Below are positions 1 to 7,423 of a DNA stretch of 18,436 bases, piece after piece. The notes under the pieces are model-generated. The model ran no database searches, had not been told where the DNA came from, and worked only from the letters and a program-made list of their open reading frames with translations. The DNA comes from Pseudomonadota bacterium (GTDB lineage: Bacteria; Pseudomonadota; Gammaproteobacteria; UBA4575). Within the stretch, counting starts at the first letter, position 1; each line of letters begins with the position of its first letter. Where the stretch lies: assembly GCA_009839635.1 (NCBI GenBank), contig VXPJ01000141.1, positions 1-18,436 of the forward strand, read 5' to 3'. Position numbers and translations under genes: made by a program.

Positions 1-853
1 GTGTAAACAGGTTGTCGCCGTCCTTGAACAGGGACTGGTGCACGTGCATGCCACTGCCGTTGTCACCGACAATCGGCTTCGGCATGAAGGTCGCGGTCTT
101 GCCGTAATTGTGGGCAACATTCAGCACGACGTATTTCAGGATCTGGTTCCAGTCCGCACGCACGGTGAGGGTATTGAAACGCGTGCCGATTTCACATTGC
201 CCGGCGGTACCGACCTCATGATGGTGGACTTCGACCATTACCCCCATTTGCGTGAGCACCTGGCACATGGCAGAGCGCACATCCTGCAGCGAGTCCACAG
301 GAGGCACCGGGAAATAGCCGCCCTTCACACCCGGGCGATGACCGATATTGCCCTCTTCGTAGCCCTTGTTCGAATTCCACGCCGACTCTTCCGAGTCAAT
401 GGCGTACGAAGCGCCCGCCATTTCGTTGGTCCACTTGACATCATCAAAAACAAAAAACTCGGGCTCGGGTCCGAAATAGGCAGTGTCGGCAATGCCCGTG
501 GAACGCAAATAGGCCTCAGCGCGCTTGGCAGCTGACCTTGGGTCACGGACATACCCTTCCATCGTAGATGGCTCGAGAACATCACAACGCAGGCTCAGGG
601 TCGTGTCATTGTAAAACGGGTCGATCACCTCAGTGCCCAGATCGGGCATCAGCACCATGTCAGACTCATTGATGCCCTTCCAGCCGGAAATGGACGAACC
701 ATCGAACATCTTGCCGTTCTCAAAAAAATCTTCATCCACCACAGAGGCCGGGATAGAGACATGCTGCTCCTTTCCCCGGGTATCGGTGAAACGTAAATCA
801 ACGAACTGGACATCGTTATCCTTCATCATTTTGATAACATCGCTTGCGGACAT
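1..853 (-). CDS. glnA: Glutamine synthetase type I, N-terminal 284 codons (runs off the window start)
   Basis: This enzyme makes glutamine from glutamate, ammonia and ATP as a cytoplasmic dodecamer and is the main route of ammonia assimilation. The visible part carries the beta-grasp segment with MFDGSSISGWKGI near residues 49-61, the metal-binding GPEPEFFVFD stretch, the HHHEVGTAGQ stretch, and near the window edge KTATFMPKP followed by GDNGSGMH. These match the E. coli-type enzyme (about 469 residues) nearly position for position, so roughly 60 percent of the gene is present. The C-terminal part, including the adenylylation tyrosine region, lies outside the window. The ATG at 851-853 is preceded by a strong AAGGAGG ribosome site at 859-865 (5-base spacing). 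It is divergent from glyQ. Upstream sigma-54 and NtrC-type sequences indicate nitrogen control. The frame is open throughout. Confidence 0.97.
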   Translation of the reverse strand, partial: MSASDVIKMMKDNDVQFVDLRFTDTRGKEQHVSIPASVVDEDFFENGKMFDGSSISGWKGINESDMVLMPDLGTEVIDPFYNDTTLSLRCDVLEPSTMEGYVRDPRSAAKRAEAYLRSTGIADTAYFGPEPEFFVFDDVKWTNEMAGASYAIDSEESAWNSNKGYEEGNIGHRPGVKGGYFPVPPVDSLQDVRSAMCQVLTQMGVMVEVHHHEVGTAGQCEIGTRFNTLTVRADWNQILKYVVLNVAHNYGKTATFMPKPIVGDNGSGMHVHQSLFKDGDNLFT

Positions 854-940
854 GAGTTCCTCCTTAGCTTACGAACTCGAACTGTTGTTTTTCTGATCGC
901 GATTGGTGGCTACACACTTTCAGCGTCATGCGTAGGTTCA

Positions 941-956
941 AGCACAATGTGTGCCA
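941..956 (-). promoter_or_regulatory. Sigma-54 (-24/-12) promoter of glnA
   Basis: On the minus strand the sequence reads TGGCACACATTGTGCT. It has the invariant GG and GC doublets at exact sigma-54 spacing (10 bases between them) and closely resembles the E. coli glnAp2 promoter. The predicted transcription start is near 931, giving a leader of about 80 nt before the glnA ATG. Confidence 0.8.
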
Positions 957-1041
957 ACACACCGGTTCTTGCACTCCAACGGGGCCAGTGCGCATTATAC
1001 TCAGGTTTTCAGCAATGGGCAGTGCAAGGGCGCCCCAGATT

Positions 1042-1058
1042 TGCACCTTTTTAATGCA
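1042..1058. promoter_or_regulatory. NtrC-type enhancer half-match, site 1
   Basis: TGCACC-N5-AATGCA matches the NtrC box TGCACC-N5-GGTGCA well on the left and partly on the right. Its centre (about 1050) lies near -119 relative to the predicted glnA start. It sits exactly two helical turns (21 bp) from site 2, as expected for cooperative NtrC dimers. Confidence 0.6.
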
Positions 1059-1062
1059 ACAA

Positions 1063-1079
1063 CACACCAAAAGGGTGCA
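1063..1079. promoter_or_regulatory. NtrC-type enhancer box, site 2
   Basis: CACACC-N5-GGTGCA matches the NtrC box with a perfect right half. Its centre (about 1071) is near -140 relative to the predicted glnA transcription start, like one of the two strong NtrC sites of E. coli glnA. Confidence 0.65.
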
Positions 1080-1328
1080 AATTTCCGACCGCAGCCCTTT
1101 CCCGGTCCCCGGCACCTGTACAGACCCGCCTCATCCTATGACCGAATCTGAAAAGCGGTGCGCCCGGATGTCCAGCGACACCGGCTTTTCACACGCCTGG
1201 GATGCGCCCTGCGATTCGTCAGGAAGAGAATTTTGGCCCGGGTCCAGCGCCTCGCTCCAAATGACATGTAGCTCGGAATTGCCGGGTGCAGCAAGTATAC
1301 TCATCCTGCACTGCACCTGTTCGAGACC
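1080..1328. other. Non-coding stretch between glnA control region and glyQ
   Basis: No convincing gene is visible on either strand. It should hold the glyQ promoter. The best -10 candidate is TATACT at 1296-1301, preceded by AG but without a good -35 element. The open frame running leftwards from inside glyQ through this stretch resembles no recognisable protein. Confidence 0.4.
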
Positions 1329-2237
1329 ATGCCGCCAGCCAACACTACATCGCTTCAGGACCTGATCGCCAGCCTGGAACAGTTCTGGGGCACTCAGGGC
1401 TGCGTGCTCGAGCAACCCTACGACATGGAAATGGGCGCCGGCTCGTTTCATCCCGGCACCTTCCTGCGTGCCATCGGCCCAGAGCCCTGGCGCGCAGCCT
1501 ATGTCCAGCCCTGCCGGCGACCGACCGACGGACGTTACGGAGACAACCCAAACCGGCTGCAGCGTTACTTCCAGTTCCAGGTGGTGCTGAAACCGGCTCC
1601 GGACCTCATCCAGGACCTGTATCTGCAATCGCTGACGGCACTCGGAATCGACCCGCTGGTCCATGACATCCGCTTCGTGGAAGACGACTGGGAATCACCC
1701 ACACTCGGCGCCTGGGGGCTGGGCTGGGAAGTCTGGCTGGATGGCATGGAGGTTTCACAGTTCACCTACTTCCAGCAGGTCGGGGGACAGGATTGCAGGC
1801 CGGTCACCGGGGAAATCACCTACGGGGTCGAACGCATTGCCATGTACCTGCAAGATGTGAACAGTGTGTACGACCTGATGTGGACCCAGTGCGACGGGCG
1901 CACCATCACCTACGGGGACCTTTACCACCAGAACGAAGCCGAACAGTCCGCATTCAATTTCGAACATGCCGATGCGAACCTGCTGTTTAAAGCGTTTGAA
2001 TCCAGCGAACAGGAGTGCCGCAAGCTGATCGGGCTCGAGCTGCCGGTAGCTGCCTATGACCATGTCCTGAAATGCTCGCACACCTTCAACCTTCTGGATG
2101 CCCGCCAGGTAATCTCCGTGACGGAACGCCAGCAGTACATCCTGCGAATTCGCAAACTGGCGCAGGCAGTTGCTACTGCCCATCTTGCGCGTCGCGAAAA
2201 AATGGGTTTCCCGCTGCTGGAAGCTTCCACATCATGA
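1329..2237 (+). CDS. glyQ: Glycyl-tRNA synthetase alpha subunit
   Basis: Catalytic subunit of the bacterial alpha2beta2 glycyl-tRNA synthetase, which activates glycine with ATP and charges tRNA-Gly. The 302 residues match the usual length of about 300. Family landmarks visible in order are MEMGAGSFHP (about residue 34), GPEPWRAAYVQP, RRPTDGRYG, NPNRLQ, HDIRFVEDDWE, LGAWGLGWEVWLDGMEV, TYFQQVGG and ISVTERQQYILRIR near the C-terminus. The ATG at 1329 gives an N-terminus that lines up with other GlyQ proteins, but no strong ribosome site is visible. The stop overlaps the glyS start (ATGA), indicating translational coupling and balanced subunits. Confidence 0.97.
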   Translation: MPPANTTSLQDLIASLEQFWGTQGCVLEQPYDMEMGAGSFHPGTFLRAIGPEPWRAAYVQPCRRPTDGRYGDNPNRLQRYFQFQVVLKPAPDLIQDLYLQSLTALGIDPLVHDIRFVEDDWESPTLGAWGLGWEVWLDGMEVSQFTYFQQVGGQDCRPVTGEITYGVERIAMYLQDVNSVYDLMWTQCDGRTITYGDLYHQNEAEQSAFNFEHADANLLFKAFESSEQECRKLIGLELPVAAYDHVLKCSHTFNLLDARQVISVTERQQYILRIRKLAQAVATAHLARREKMGFPLLEASTS

Positions 2238-4309
2238 CCGATAAGAAGGACCTGCTGGTCGAGCTCGGCACGGAAGACCTGCCCGCGCGGCTCGTGCTGT
2301 CACAGGCTACCGAACTGGGTGAGGTCCTTTGCGAACAGCTGGCCGAGGCGGAGCTGCGCTTTGGCGAACACCGGGTATTCTGCACCCCGCGGCGCCTGGC
2401 CGTGGTCGTGGAGCAACTCGATGCCTGCCAGCCGGACCGGTTGGTCGAGCGCTGGGGCCCTGCAAAAGCCATCGCTTTCGATGAAGCAGGCAACCCGACG
2501 GCAGCGGCCACCGGTTTTGCACGCTCCTGCGACATCGAAGTGGATCAACTGCAGATCGAATCGAACTCCGGTGAGCCCAAGCTCGTGTTCCGGGAGCAGC
2601 GGGCAGGGCTTGAAATCCAGGCACTGTTGCCCGAGTTACTGAAGGCCGTGTTCGGCAAGCTGTCGGTCCGCAAGCGCATGCGCTGGAATGCGGGTGAGGA
2701 CGAGTTCATTCGGCCGGTGCGCTGGCTGACAGTCCTGTACGGCACCGAAATCGTATCGGCCCGTGCATTTGGCTTGACCTGTGGCGGCGTAAGCTACGGC
2801 CACCGGTTTCACAGCCCAAAGGCAATCAAGATCCCGCAACCTTCGCATTACAACCGGCTGCTTGAAACCGAAGGACACGTCCTTGCCGATTTTTCTGCGC
2901 GACAGGAAGAAATTCTCAACCAGGTAAGCGCACTTGCAACCCGTGCCAAGGCAGAACCGGTTTACACGCAGGCCCTGCTGGATGAGATCACCGGGCTGGT
3001 GGAATGGCCACAGGCCCTGCTGGGCGAGTTCGACCCGCGTTTTCTGGAAGTGCCTCGAGAAGTGCTGATCATCACCATGCAGGATAAACAGAAATACATC
3101 CCCCTGGTCGACCAGGCGGGGATGTTGCTGCCGAGATTCATTATGCTCAGCAACATCGACAGCGCGGCCCCGGAGCAGGTTCGTCTGGGAAATGAGAAGG
3201 TGATCGTGCCACGCTTCGAGGATGCCAGCTTTTTCTGGCAGCGTGATCTCGCCCGGGCGCTGGAATCCCGGCTGGAGACCCTGAAGGATGTGGTTTTCGA
3301 GAAAGAACTCGGCAACCTGCATGACAAGACCCTGCGGACCTGCCGATTGGCCGAAGCGATTGGCGAGGAACTCGGTGCTGACCTGCAAACCTGTCAGCGT
3401 GCCGCCCGGCTCAGTAAATGCGATTTGCTCACCGAGATCGTGACGGAACTTCCCGAAATGCAGGGCATAGCTGGTCGCTACATGGCCTTGCATGATGGAG
3501 AAGAGCCCGCAGTTGCACAGGCGATCGAGGAACAGTATCTGCCACGCCAAGCCGGCGGGGCATTGCCAAAGAGTGTCCCCGGCCAGGTTCTCGCCATTGC
3601 CGACAAGCTGGATACCCTGGTTGGAATCTTTGCCATCGGCAAAAAACCGACCGGCCTGAAGGATCCCTATGGCCTGAGGCGAGCAGCACTTGGCGTATTG
3701 CGCATCCTGGTCGAGACGGAACTTAACATCGATTTGCCATCGGCCCTGAAACGGGCCGGCGGTCTTTTCCCGGCAAAGCTGGCCACCGATGCAGTTATCG
3801 GTGAAGTGCACGAATACATGATCAAGCGCCTGTACGCCTACTTTTCGGCACGGGATGTGGCACACGATGTCATTGATGCGGTGCTTGCGAACCGGCCAGC
3901 CAGTCCCTTCGACATTGCAACCCGCATTGATGCCGTGGCCCGCTTTCGAAAGCTGGAGGATGCAGCGCGTCTGGCCGCGGCCAACAAGCGCATCCGCAAC
4001 ATCCTGAAAAAAACCGCAGGCGCCGAGCCAGGTGCCGTGCAAAAAGAGCTACTCAGGCAGGATGCTGAAACTGACCTGTACACGGCCATCGAAGCGATGT
4101 CTCGTGATGTTGAGGATCTTTTCCACCAGCGCCAGTACGAGCAGGCATTGCGCAAGCTTGCCGGCCTGCGCCAGCCGATTGATTCATTTTTCGATCACGT
4201 CATGGTGATGGACGATGATGAAGCGCTCAAAATTAACCGGATCGCGCTGCTCGCGAGGATTGATGCTCTGTTCATGCACGTGGCCGATTTCTCACGGCTG
4301 CAATCCTGA
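2234..4309 (+). CDS. glyS: Glycyl-tRNA synthetase beta subunit
   Basis: Beta subunit of the tetrameric glycyl-tRNA synthetase, needed for tRNA-Gly recognition and binding. The frame is open further upstream inside glyQ, but the ATG at 2234 is the correct start: it overlaps the glyQ stop and begins MTDKKDLLVELGTEDLPA, the conserved N-terminus. The product is 691 residues (E. coli 689). Landmarks in order are FCTPRRLAVVV, RMRWNAGEDEFIRPVRW, YGHRF, LVEWPQALLGEFD, MQDKQKYIPL, NEKVIVPRFEDASFFW, LGNLHDKT, SKCDLLTEIV, IADKLDTLVGIFAIG and KDPYGLRRAALGVLRI. The last about 110 residues are the DALR-type anticodon-binding helical domain, ending in FFDHVMVMDDDE and NRIALLARIDALF. It is in one operon with glyQ and gmhB. 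Confidence 0.97.
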   Translation: MTDKKDLLVELGTEDLPARLVLSQATELGEVLCEQLAEAELRFGEHRVFCTPRRLAVVVEQLDACQPDRLVERWGPAKAIAFDEAGNPTAAATGFARSCDIEVDQLQIESNSGEPKLVFREQRAGLEIQALLPELLKAVFGKLSVRKRMRWNAGEDEFIRPVRWLTVLYGTEIVSARAFGLTCGGVSYGHRFHSPKAIKIPQPSHYNRLLETEGHVLADFSARQEEILNQVSALATRAKAEPVYTQALLDEITGLVEWPQALLGEFDPRFLEVPREVLIITMQDKQKYIPLVDQAGMLLPRFIMLSNIDSAAPEQVRLGNEKVIVPRFEDASFFWQRDLARALESRLETLKDVVFEKELGNLHDKTLRTCRLAEAIGEELGADLQTCQRAARLSKCDLLTEIVTELPEMQGIAGRYMALHDGEEPAVAQAIEEQYLPRQAGGALPKSVPGQVLAIADKLDTLVGIFAIGKKPTGLKDPYGLRRAALGVLRILVETELNIDLPSALKRAGGLFPAKLATDAVIGEVHEYMIKRLYAYFSARDVAHDVIDAVLANRPASPFDIATRIDAVARFRKLEDAARLAAANKRIRNILKKTAGAEPGAVQKELLRQDAETDLYTAIEAMSRDVEDLFHQRQYEQALRKLAGLRQPIDSFFDHVMVMDDDEALKINRIALLARIDALFMHVADFSRLQS

Positions 4310-4320
4310 GACCCGTTGCG

Positions 4321-4866
4321 ATGAGTGCACTGAAAGTCGTCGTACTGGACCGTGACGGTGTCATCAACGAAGACTCGGATGAATTCATCAAGTCTCCCGA
4401 GGAGTGGGTCGCGATCGAGGGCAGCCTTGAGGCCATCACCCGCCTGAACCACGCCAAGGTCAAGGTCTTCATCGCCTCCAACCAGTCAGGTATCGCCCGC
4501 AAGCTGCTGGATTACGACGTCCTGAACCAGATTCACAGGAAAATGCTGTCGGAACTTGCCCGTTGCGGCGGCCATCTAGACGGAATTTTCATCTGTCCGC
4601 ACCTGAAGGGGGAATGCCGCAAGCCCAACCCGGGGATGCTGGCTGAAATCGAGCAGCGTTGCGGGCTGTCCCTGAAGCAGGCACCGATGATCGGCGATTC
4701 GCTGCGTGACATCGAGGCAGCCCTGGCTTACGGGCTGGAACCCATTCTGGTACGAACCGGCAACGGCTCGGTGACTTCACGCAGCACGCAACTGCCTCGC
4801 GACCTGCTGGTTTTTGAGGACCTGGCGGAAGCCGCGAATTTCCTGCTCGCCCGAAGCTCCGACTGA
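4321..4866 (+). CDS. gmhB: D-glycero-D-manno-heptose 1,7-bisphosphate 7-phosphatase (HAD family)
   Basis: GmhB removes the 7-phosphate from heptose 1,7-bisphosphate in ADP-heptose synthesis for the LPS inner core. The 181 residues show the HAD motifs: nucleophile and acid pair D10/D12 in LDRDGVIN, motif II ASNQSG (52-57), motif III lysine K101 in RKPNPG, and GDSLRD with D126 and D130. The family zinc loop normally has four ligands (Cys-x-His, then Cys-x-Cys before RKP). Here it reads CPHLKGECRKP: C92, H94 and C99 are present, but the first cysteine of the second pair is replaced by G97 and the loop is short. The gene starts 11 bases after glyS and is presumably cotranscribed. In pseudomonads plsC/lptA follows gmhB; here it does not. 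A related sugar-phosphate or histidinol-phosphate phosphatase role is a less likely alternative. Confidence 0.88.
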   Translation: MSALKVVVLDRDGVINEDSDEFIKSPEEWVAIEGSLEAITRLNHAKVKVFIASNQSGIARKLLDYDVLNQIHRKMLSELARCGGHLDGIFICPHLKGECRKPNPGMLAEIEQRCGLSLKQAPMIGDSLRDIEAALAYGLEPILVRTGNGSVTSRSTQLPRDLLVFEDLAEAANFLLARSSD

Positions 4867-4886
4867 ATCGCGGGCAACCATGGAAG

Positions 4887-4907
4887 ACCGGGGGTGCCCA
4901 TCCCGGT
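4887..4907. other. Weak hairpin between convergent gmhB and tas
   Basis: ACCGGG and CCCGGT form a 6-bp stem around a 9-base loop in the short gap between the two convergent genes. There is no T-run after it on either strand, so a terminator role is only possible. Confidence 0.25.
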
Positions 4908-4918
4908 GCAGACAGGCC

Positions 4919-5953
4919 TCAGGGACAGGGGTTGGATCGGTGGTTGTGAAGCTGCTCGATGTCCTCCATCACTTCCTCGGAAAGAGTCAGGTCAATGCTG
5001 CCGATGTCCTCTTCGAGTTGCTGCAGGCTGGTAGCCCCGATGATATTGGATGCAACGAACGGCTGAGAGTTGACGAATGCCAGGGCCATCTGGGCCGGTG
5101 TGTAGCCGTTCTTGCGGGCCAGCTCCACATAGGCCCGCGTGGCTTCCACGGCCACATCACTGGTGTAGCGATCGAAGTACGTGTAACGGGTCAGGCGGGC
5201 ATCGGCGGGCGCCTTGCCATCCAGGTATTTGCCTGAAAGCACCCCGAACCCTAGGGGGGAATAGGCCAGCAGTCCGATGTTCTCGCGATGGGAGATTTCT
5301 GCCAGACCGATTTCATACGTACGGTTCAGCAGGCTGTATGGGTTCTGCACACTGACCATGCCGGGCCAGTCATGAACCCGTGCCAGGGACTGGTACTGCA
5401 TGACCCCCCACGGGGTTTCATTGCTGACCCCGACATACCGGACCTTGCCCTGCTCCACAGCCTTGGCGAGGCAGGCATAGGTTTCCTCGATCGGAGTCGC
5501 GGATTCTTCAGGGTCAGATTCATAGCCAAGCTTGCCAAAGAAATTGGTATTCCTTGCCGGCCAGTGCACCTGGTAGAGGTCGATACAGTCCGTCTGCAGG
5601 CGCTTGAGGCTCGCCTCGAGTGCTGCCTCGATGTGATCCGGGGTCAGCTGCGGGCCATCGCGCAGATACGCCATCATGCCCGGACCGGCCACCTTGGAAG
5701 CCAAGATGACATCGTTGCGTCTGCCGCTTTTCTTGAGCCAGGTGCCGATGTACTGCTCGGTACGGCCCTGTGTCTCCTCACGGCACGGCACCGGATACAT
5801 CTCCGCAGTATCAATAAAATTGACGCCGTGAGACAGTGCACAGTCAAGCTGGTCGTGGGCTTCGGATTCTGTGTTCTGCTCACCGAAGGTCATGGTCCCC
5901 AGACAGATCCTGCTGACGTTCAGTTCAGAATTGCCAAGCGGTGCGTACTGCAT
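4919..5953 (-). CDS. tas: Aldo/keto reductase, Tas family
   Basis: NADP(H)-dependent aldo/keto reductase of the Tas type; the physiological substrate of Tas is not well defined. The 344 residues run close to E. coli Tas (346), sharing LGTMTFGEQN (18-27), AEMYPVP, YQVHWP, FGKLGY, VSNETPWGVM, QNPYSLLNR, LLAYSPLGFG and QMALAFV. The catalytic tetrad is visible as D48, Y53, K87 and H130. In E. coli, tas was found through suppression of tyrosine auxotrophy during starvation. It is the second gene of a pair: its ATG (5951-5953) lies 7 bases after the stop of the FIST-domain gene. No clear Shine-Dalgarno is seen, so it may depend on translational coupling. It is convergent with gmhB. Confidence 0.93.
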   Translation of the reverse strand: MQYAPLGNSELNVSRICLGTMTFGEQNTESEAHDQLDCALSHGVNFIDTAEMYPVPCREETQGRTEQYIGTWLKKSGRRNDVILASKVAGPGMMAYLRDGPQLTPDHIEAALEASLKRLQTDCIDLYQVHWPARNTNFFGKLGYESDPEESATPIEETYACLAKAVEQGKVRYVGVSNETPWGVMQYQSLARVHDWPGMVSVQNPYSLLNRTYEIGLAEISHRENIGLLAYSPLGFGVLSGKYLDGKAPADARLTRYTYFDRYTSDVAVEATRAYVELARKNGYTPAQMALAFVNSQPFVASNIIGATSLQQLEEDIGSIDLTLSEEVMEDIEQLHNHRSNPCP

Positions 5954-5960
5954 ATGCGAT

Positions 5961-7082
5961 TCAGGTGAAGAGTGTCAGGACACCCGTGTAGCCGTACAGG
6001 CGATTGTGAAAAATCTCGCCGTTGGCAAAAAATCCGACCAGCGGGAAATCTCCCAGGGTATCCTGGATCATTTTGAGTTCTTCGGAATTCTCGCCAAACT
6101 GGTAGCGGCCTCTGCCCAGGCAGGTGTAGTATACCCCGCCTCTCGGGCGGTCCTGCATGCGGGACTTCATGGTGCCCAGCATGCGCAGCATGTCCTCGCG
6201 TGCACTGTTTCCATCGCGCCTGCATACCATGAACTTGCTGCCTTCATAGAGATAGTCTCCCACCGCGATGATCTTTTCCTGCTCATCAATGCCGATGATG
6301 TTGCGCACCAGATAGTCACCTGTATCCGAATACTCAATGGGCAGGCCGGCAAAGATATAGCCCGCGATTTTGTGCAGGTCCTTGGCCAGCACCTCGCCGA
6401 TGTCCTCGCGGAATACATCCAGAGCAGGTCGATGGTCGAGTTCGATCAGCAGGTTGCGGTCTGCTTTTGTAATCACATGCTGCATGTCCAGCGGCGTGCA
6501 CCCTTGCGTGTGACCAACGACGGTGCTGACCTGCGGTGAGAAAAAGATGCCGGATATGCTCCCGTTGACCACGTCCCGGGCAACCTGGTGATTCTGGAAA
6601 TTCGAGGAAGTCAGGCCCCCTACCAAGTAGGCGTTGGGCACGGCCTCGGAAATCTTCTCGATCAGGCCTGGGGTGGCCGGGTTGCTGGGGTCGCCGTGGA
6701 TGATCCCGACATGCGGCAATTCTTCCTTGCAGTAGCTGGTGACCTGCTCAAGCAGTTGCTCCTCGCTTGGACTCTTGCCACCGATGATGGAAAAATCCTG
6801 GGCCTCCAAATCTGCCAGCATGATCACCAGGGCCGCCTGGTCATAGTATTCGCAGCCGGTGCTGCAAAGCCCGACGCCCACGGTTCCTACCCAGTCCTGG
6901 ACTCCGGTTTCCTGCTTCAGCCGGCCGACGATATCCTCCAGATCGTTGCACAGACTGTCACTGGCATACAGGAATCCCAGCCGAAACTTGCCGCGAACGT
7001 CGCCAAGCTGGCGCAGGCAGTCATTGACCAGTTCGCGCGAGGACTGGTCCGATGCGGTTGCGAATTGAAAGGGTTCAGCCAT
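5961..7082 (-). CDS. FIST-domain protein (FIST_N plus FIST_C), stand-alone
   Basis: FIST domains are proposed small-ligand sensor modules, usually fused to histidine kinases, diguanylate cyclases or chemoreceptors. This 373-residue protein appears to consist only of FIST_N (roughly residues 30-225, with GTVGVGLCSTG near 66-76 and VGGLTSS near 158) and FIST_C (roughly 235-365, with IAVGDYLYEGSKF, GGVYYTCLGRG and the closing GFFANGEIFHNRLYGYTGVLTLF). It has no signal peptide or membrane segment, so it should be cytoplasmic. Several cysteines are present (for example in GLCSTGCEYY), but no clear metal-site pattern is evident. The ATG at 7080-7082 has only a weak ribosome site. It lies 7 bases upstream of tas and is probably cotranscribed with it. 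Family assignment is by motif recognition; ligand and partner are unknown. Confidence 0.85.
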   Translation of the reverse strand: MAEPFQFATASDQSSRELVNDCLRQLGDVRGKFRLGFLYASDSLCNDLEDIVGRLKQETGVQDWVGTVGVGLCSTGCEYYDQAALVIMLADLEAQDFSIIGGKSPSEEQLLEQVTSYCKEELPHVGIIHGDPSNPATPGLIEKISEAVPNAYLVGGLTSSNFQNHQVARDVVNGSISGIFFSPQVSTVVGHTQGCTPLDMQHVITKADRNLLIELDHRPALDVFREDIGEVLAKDLHKIAGYIFAGLPIEYSDTGDYLVRNIIGIDEQEKIIAVGDYLYEGSKFMVCRRDGNSAREDMLRMLGTMKSRMQDRPRGGVYYTCLGRGRYQFGENSEELKMIQDTLGDFPLVGFFANGEIFHNRLYGYTGVLTLFT

Positions 7083-7423
7083 GTGCCTGGTTCAAGCTGC
7101 ACGGACAGGGAGAAGCCGACGGGGAAGAGCCGGGTTGCGCCTCCCGGGCGATTTTCGACGGACGCCTTAGGCCAGTACGTGCGAACACCGTTTGCACCTC
7201 CTCCACAGGTTCCCCAAGTGCCTGCTGGTACTACGAAGAATATCACGATATGTGACACCTTGCGGGTGCTTCACACACCCATCCGCTTGCTTGGCTGCAC
7301 AATGGCAGTGCCTTGCAATCCGCGAGCCAGGGGTCCGCTCGACATTGGTTCGCAAAGAAGGTAGATTCGACCCGGATCGCGAGCTGTTCAAGCCCGGCGA
7401 CCAATACCGCAAAGCCGTTTCTC
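7083..7423. other. Divergent intergenic region with small palindromes
   Basis: The stretch between the FIST-domain gene and the exported phosphoesterase shows no gene and must hold the promoter of at least the FIST gene. The only striking element is at 7240-7255: ATATC-AC-GATAT (7240-7251) overlapping TCAC-N5-GTGA (7243-7255). This could be an operator, but it matches no regulator I recognise. The phosphoesterase frame is open leftwards to a TTG at 7313, so part of this stretch could be coding if the start is further upstream. Confidence 0.4.

Noticed and set aside
1131..1664. Minus-strand frame spanning the glyQ upstream region
   Set aside because: It begins within glyQ and shows no family resemblance.
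2636..4042. Long open frame (468 codons) opposite glyS
   Set aside because: It lies entirely antisense to a clearly conserved gene, and its predicted sequence has no recognisable domain; it is a codon-bias shadow.
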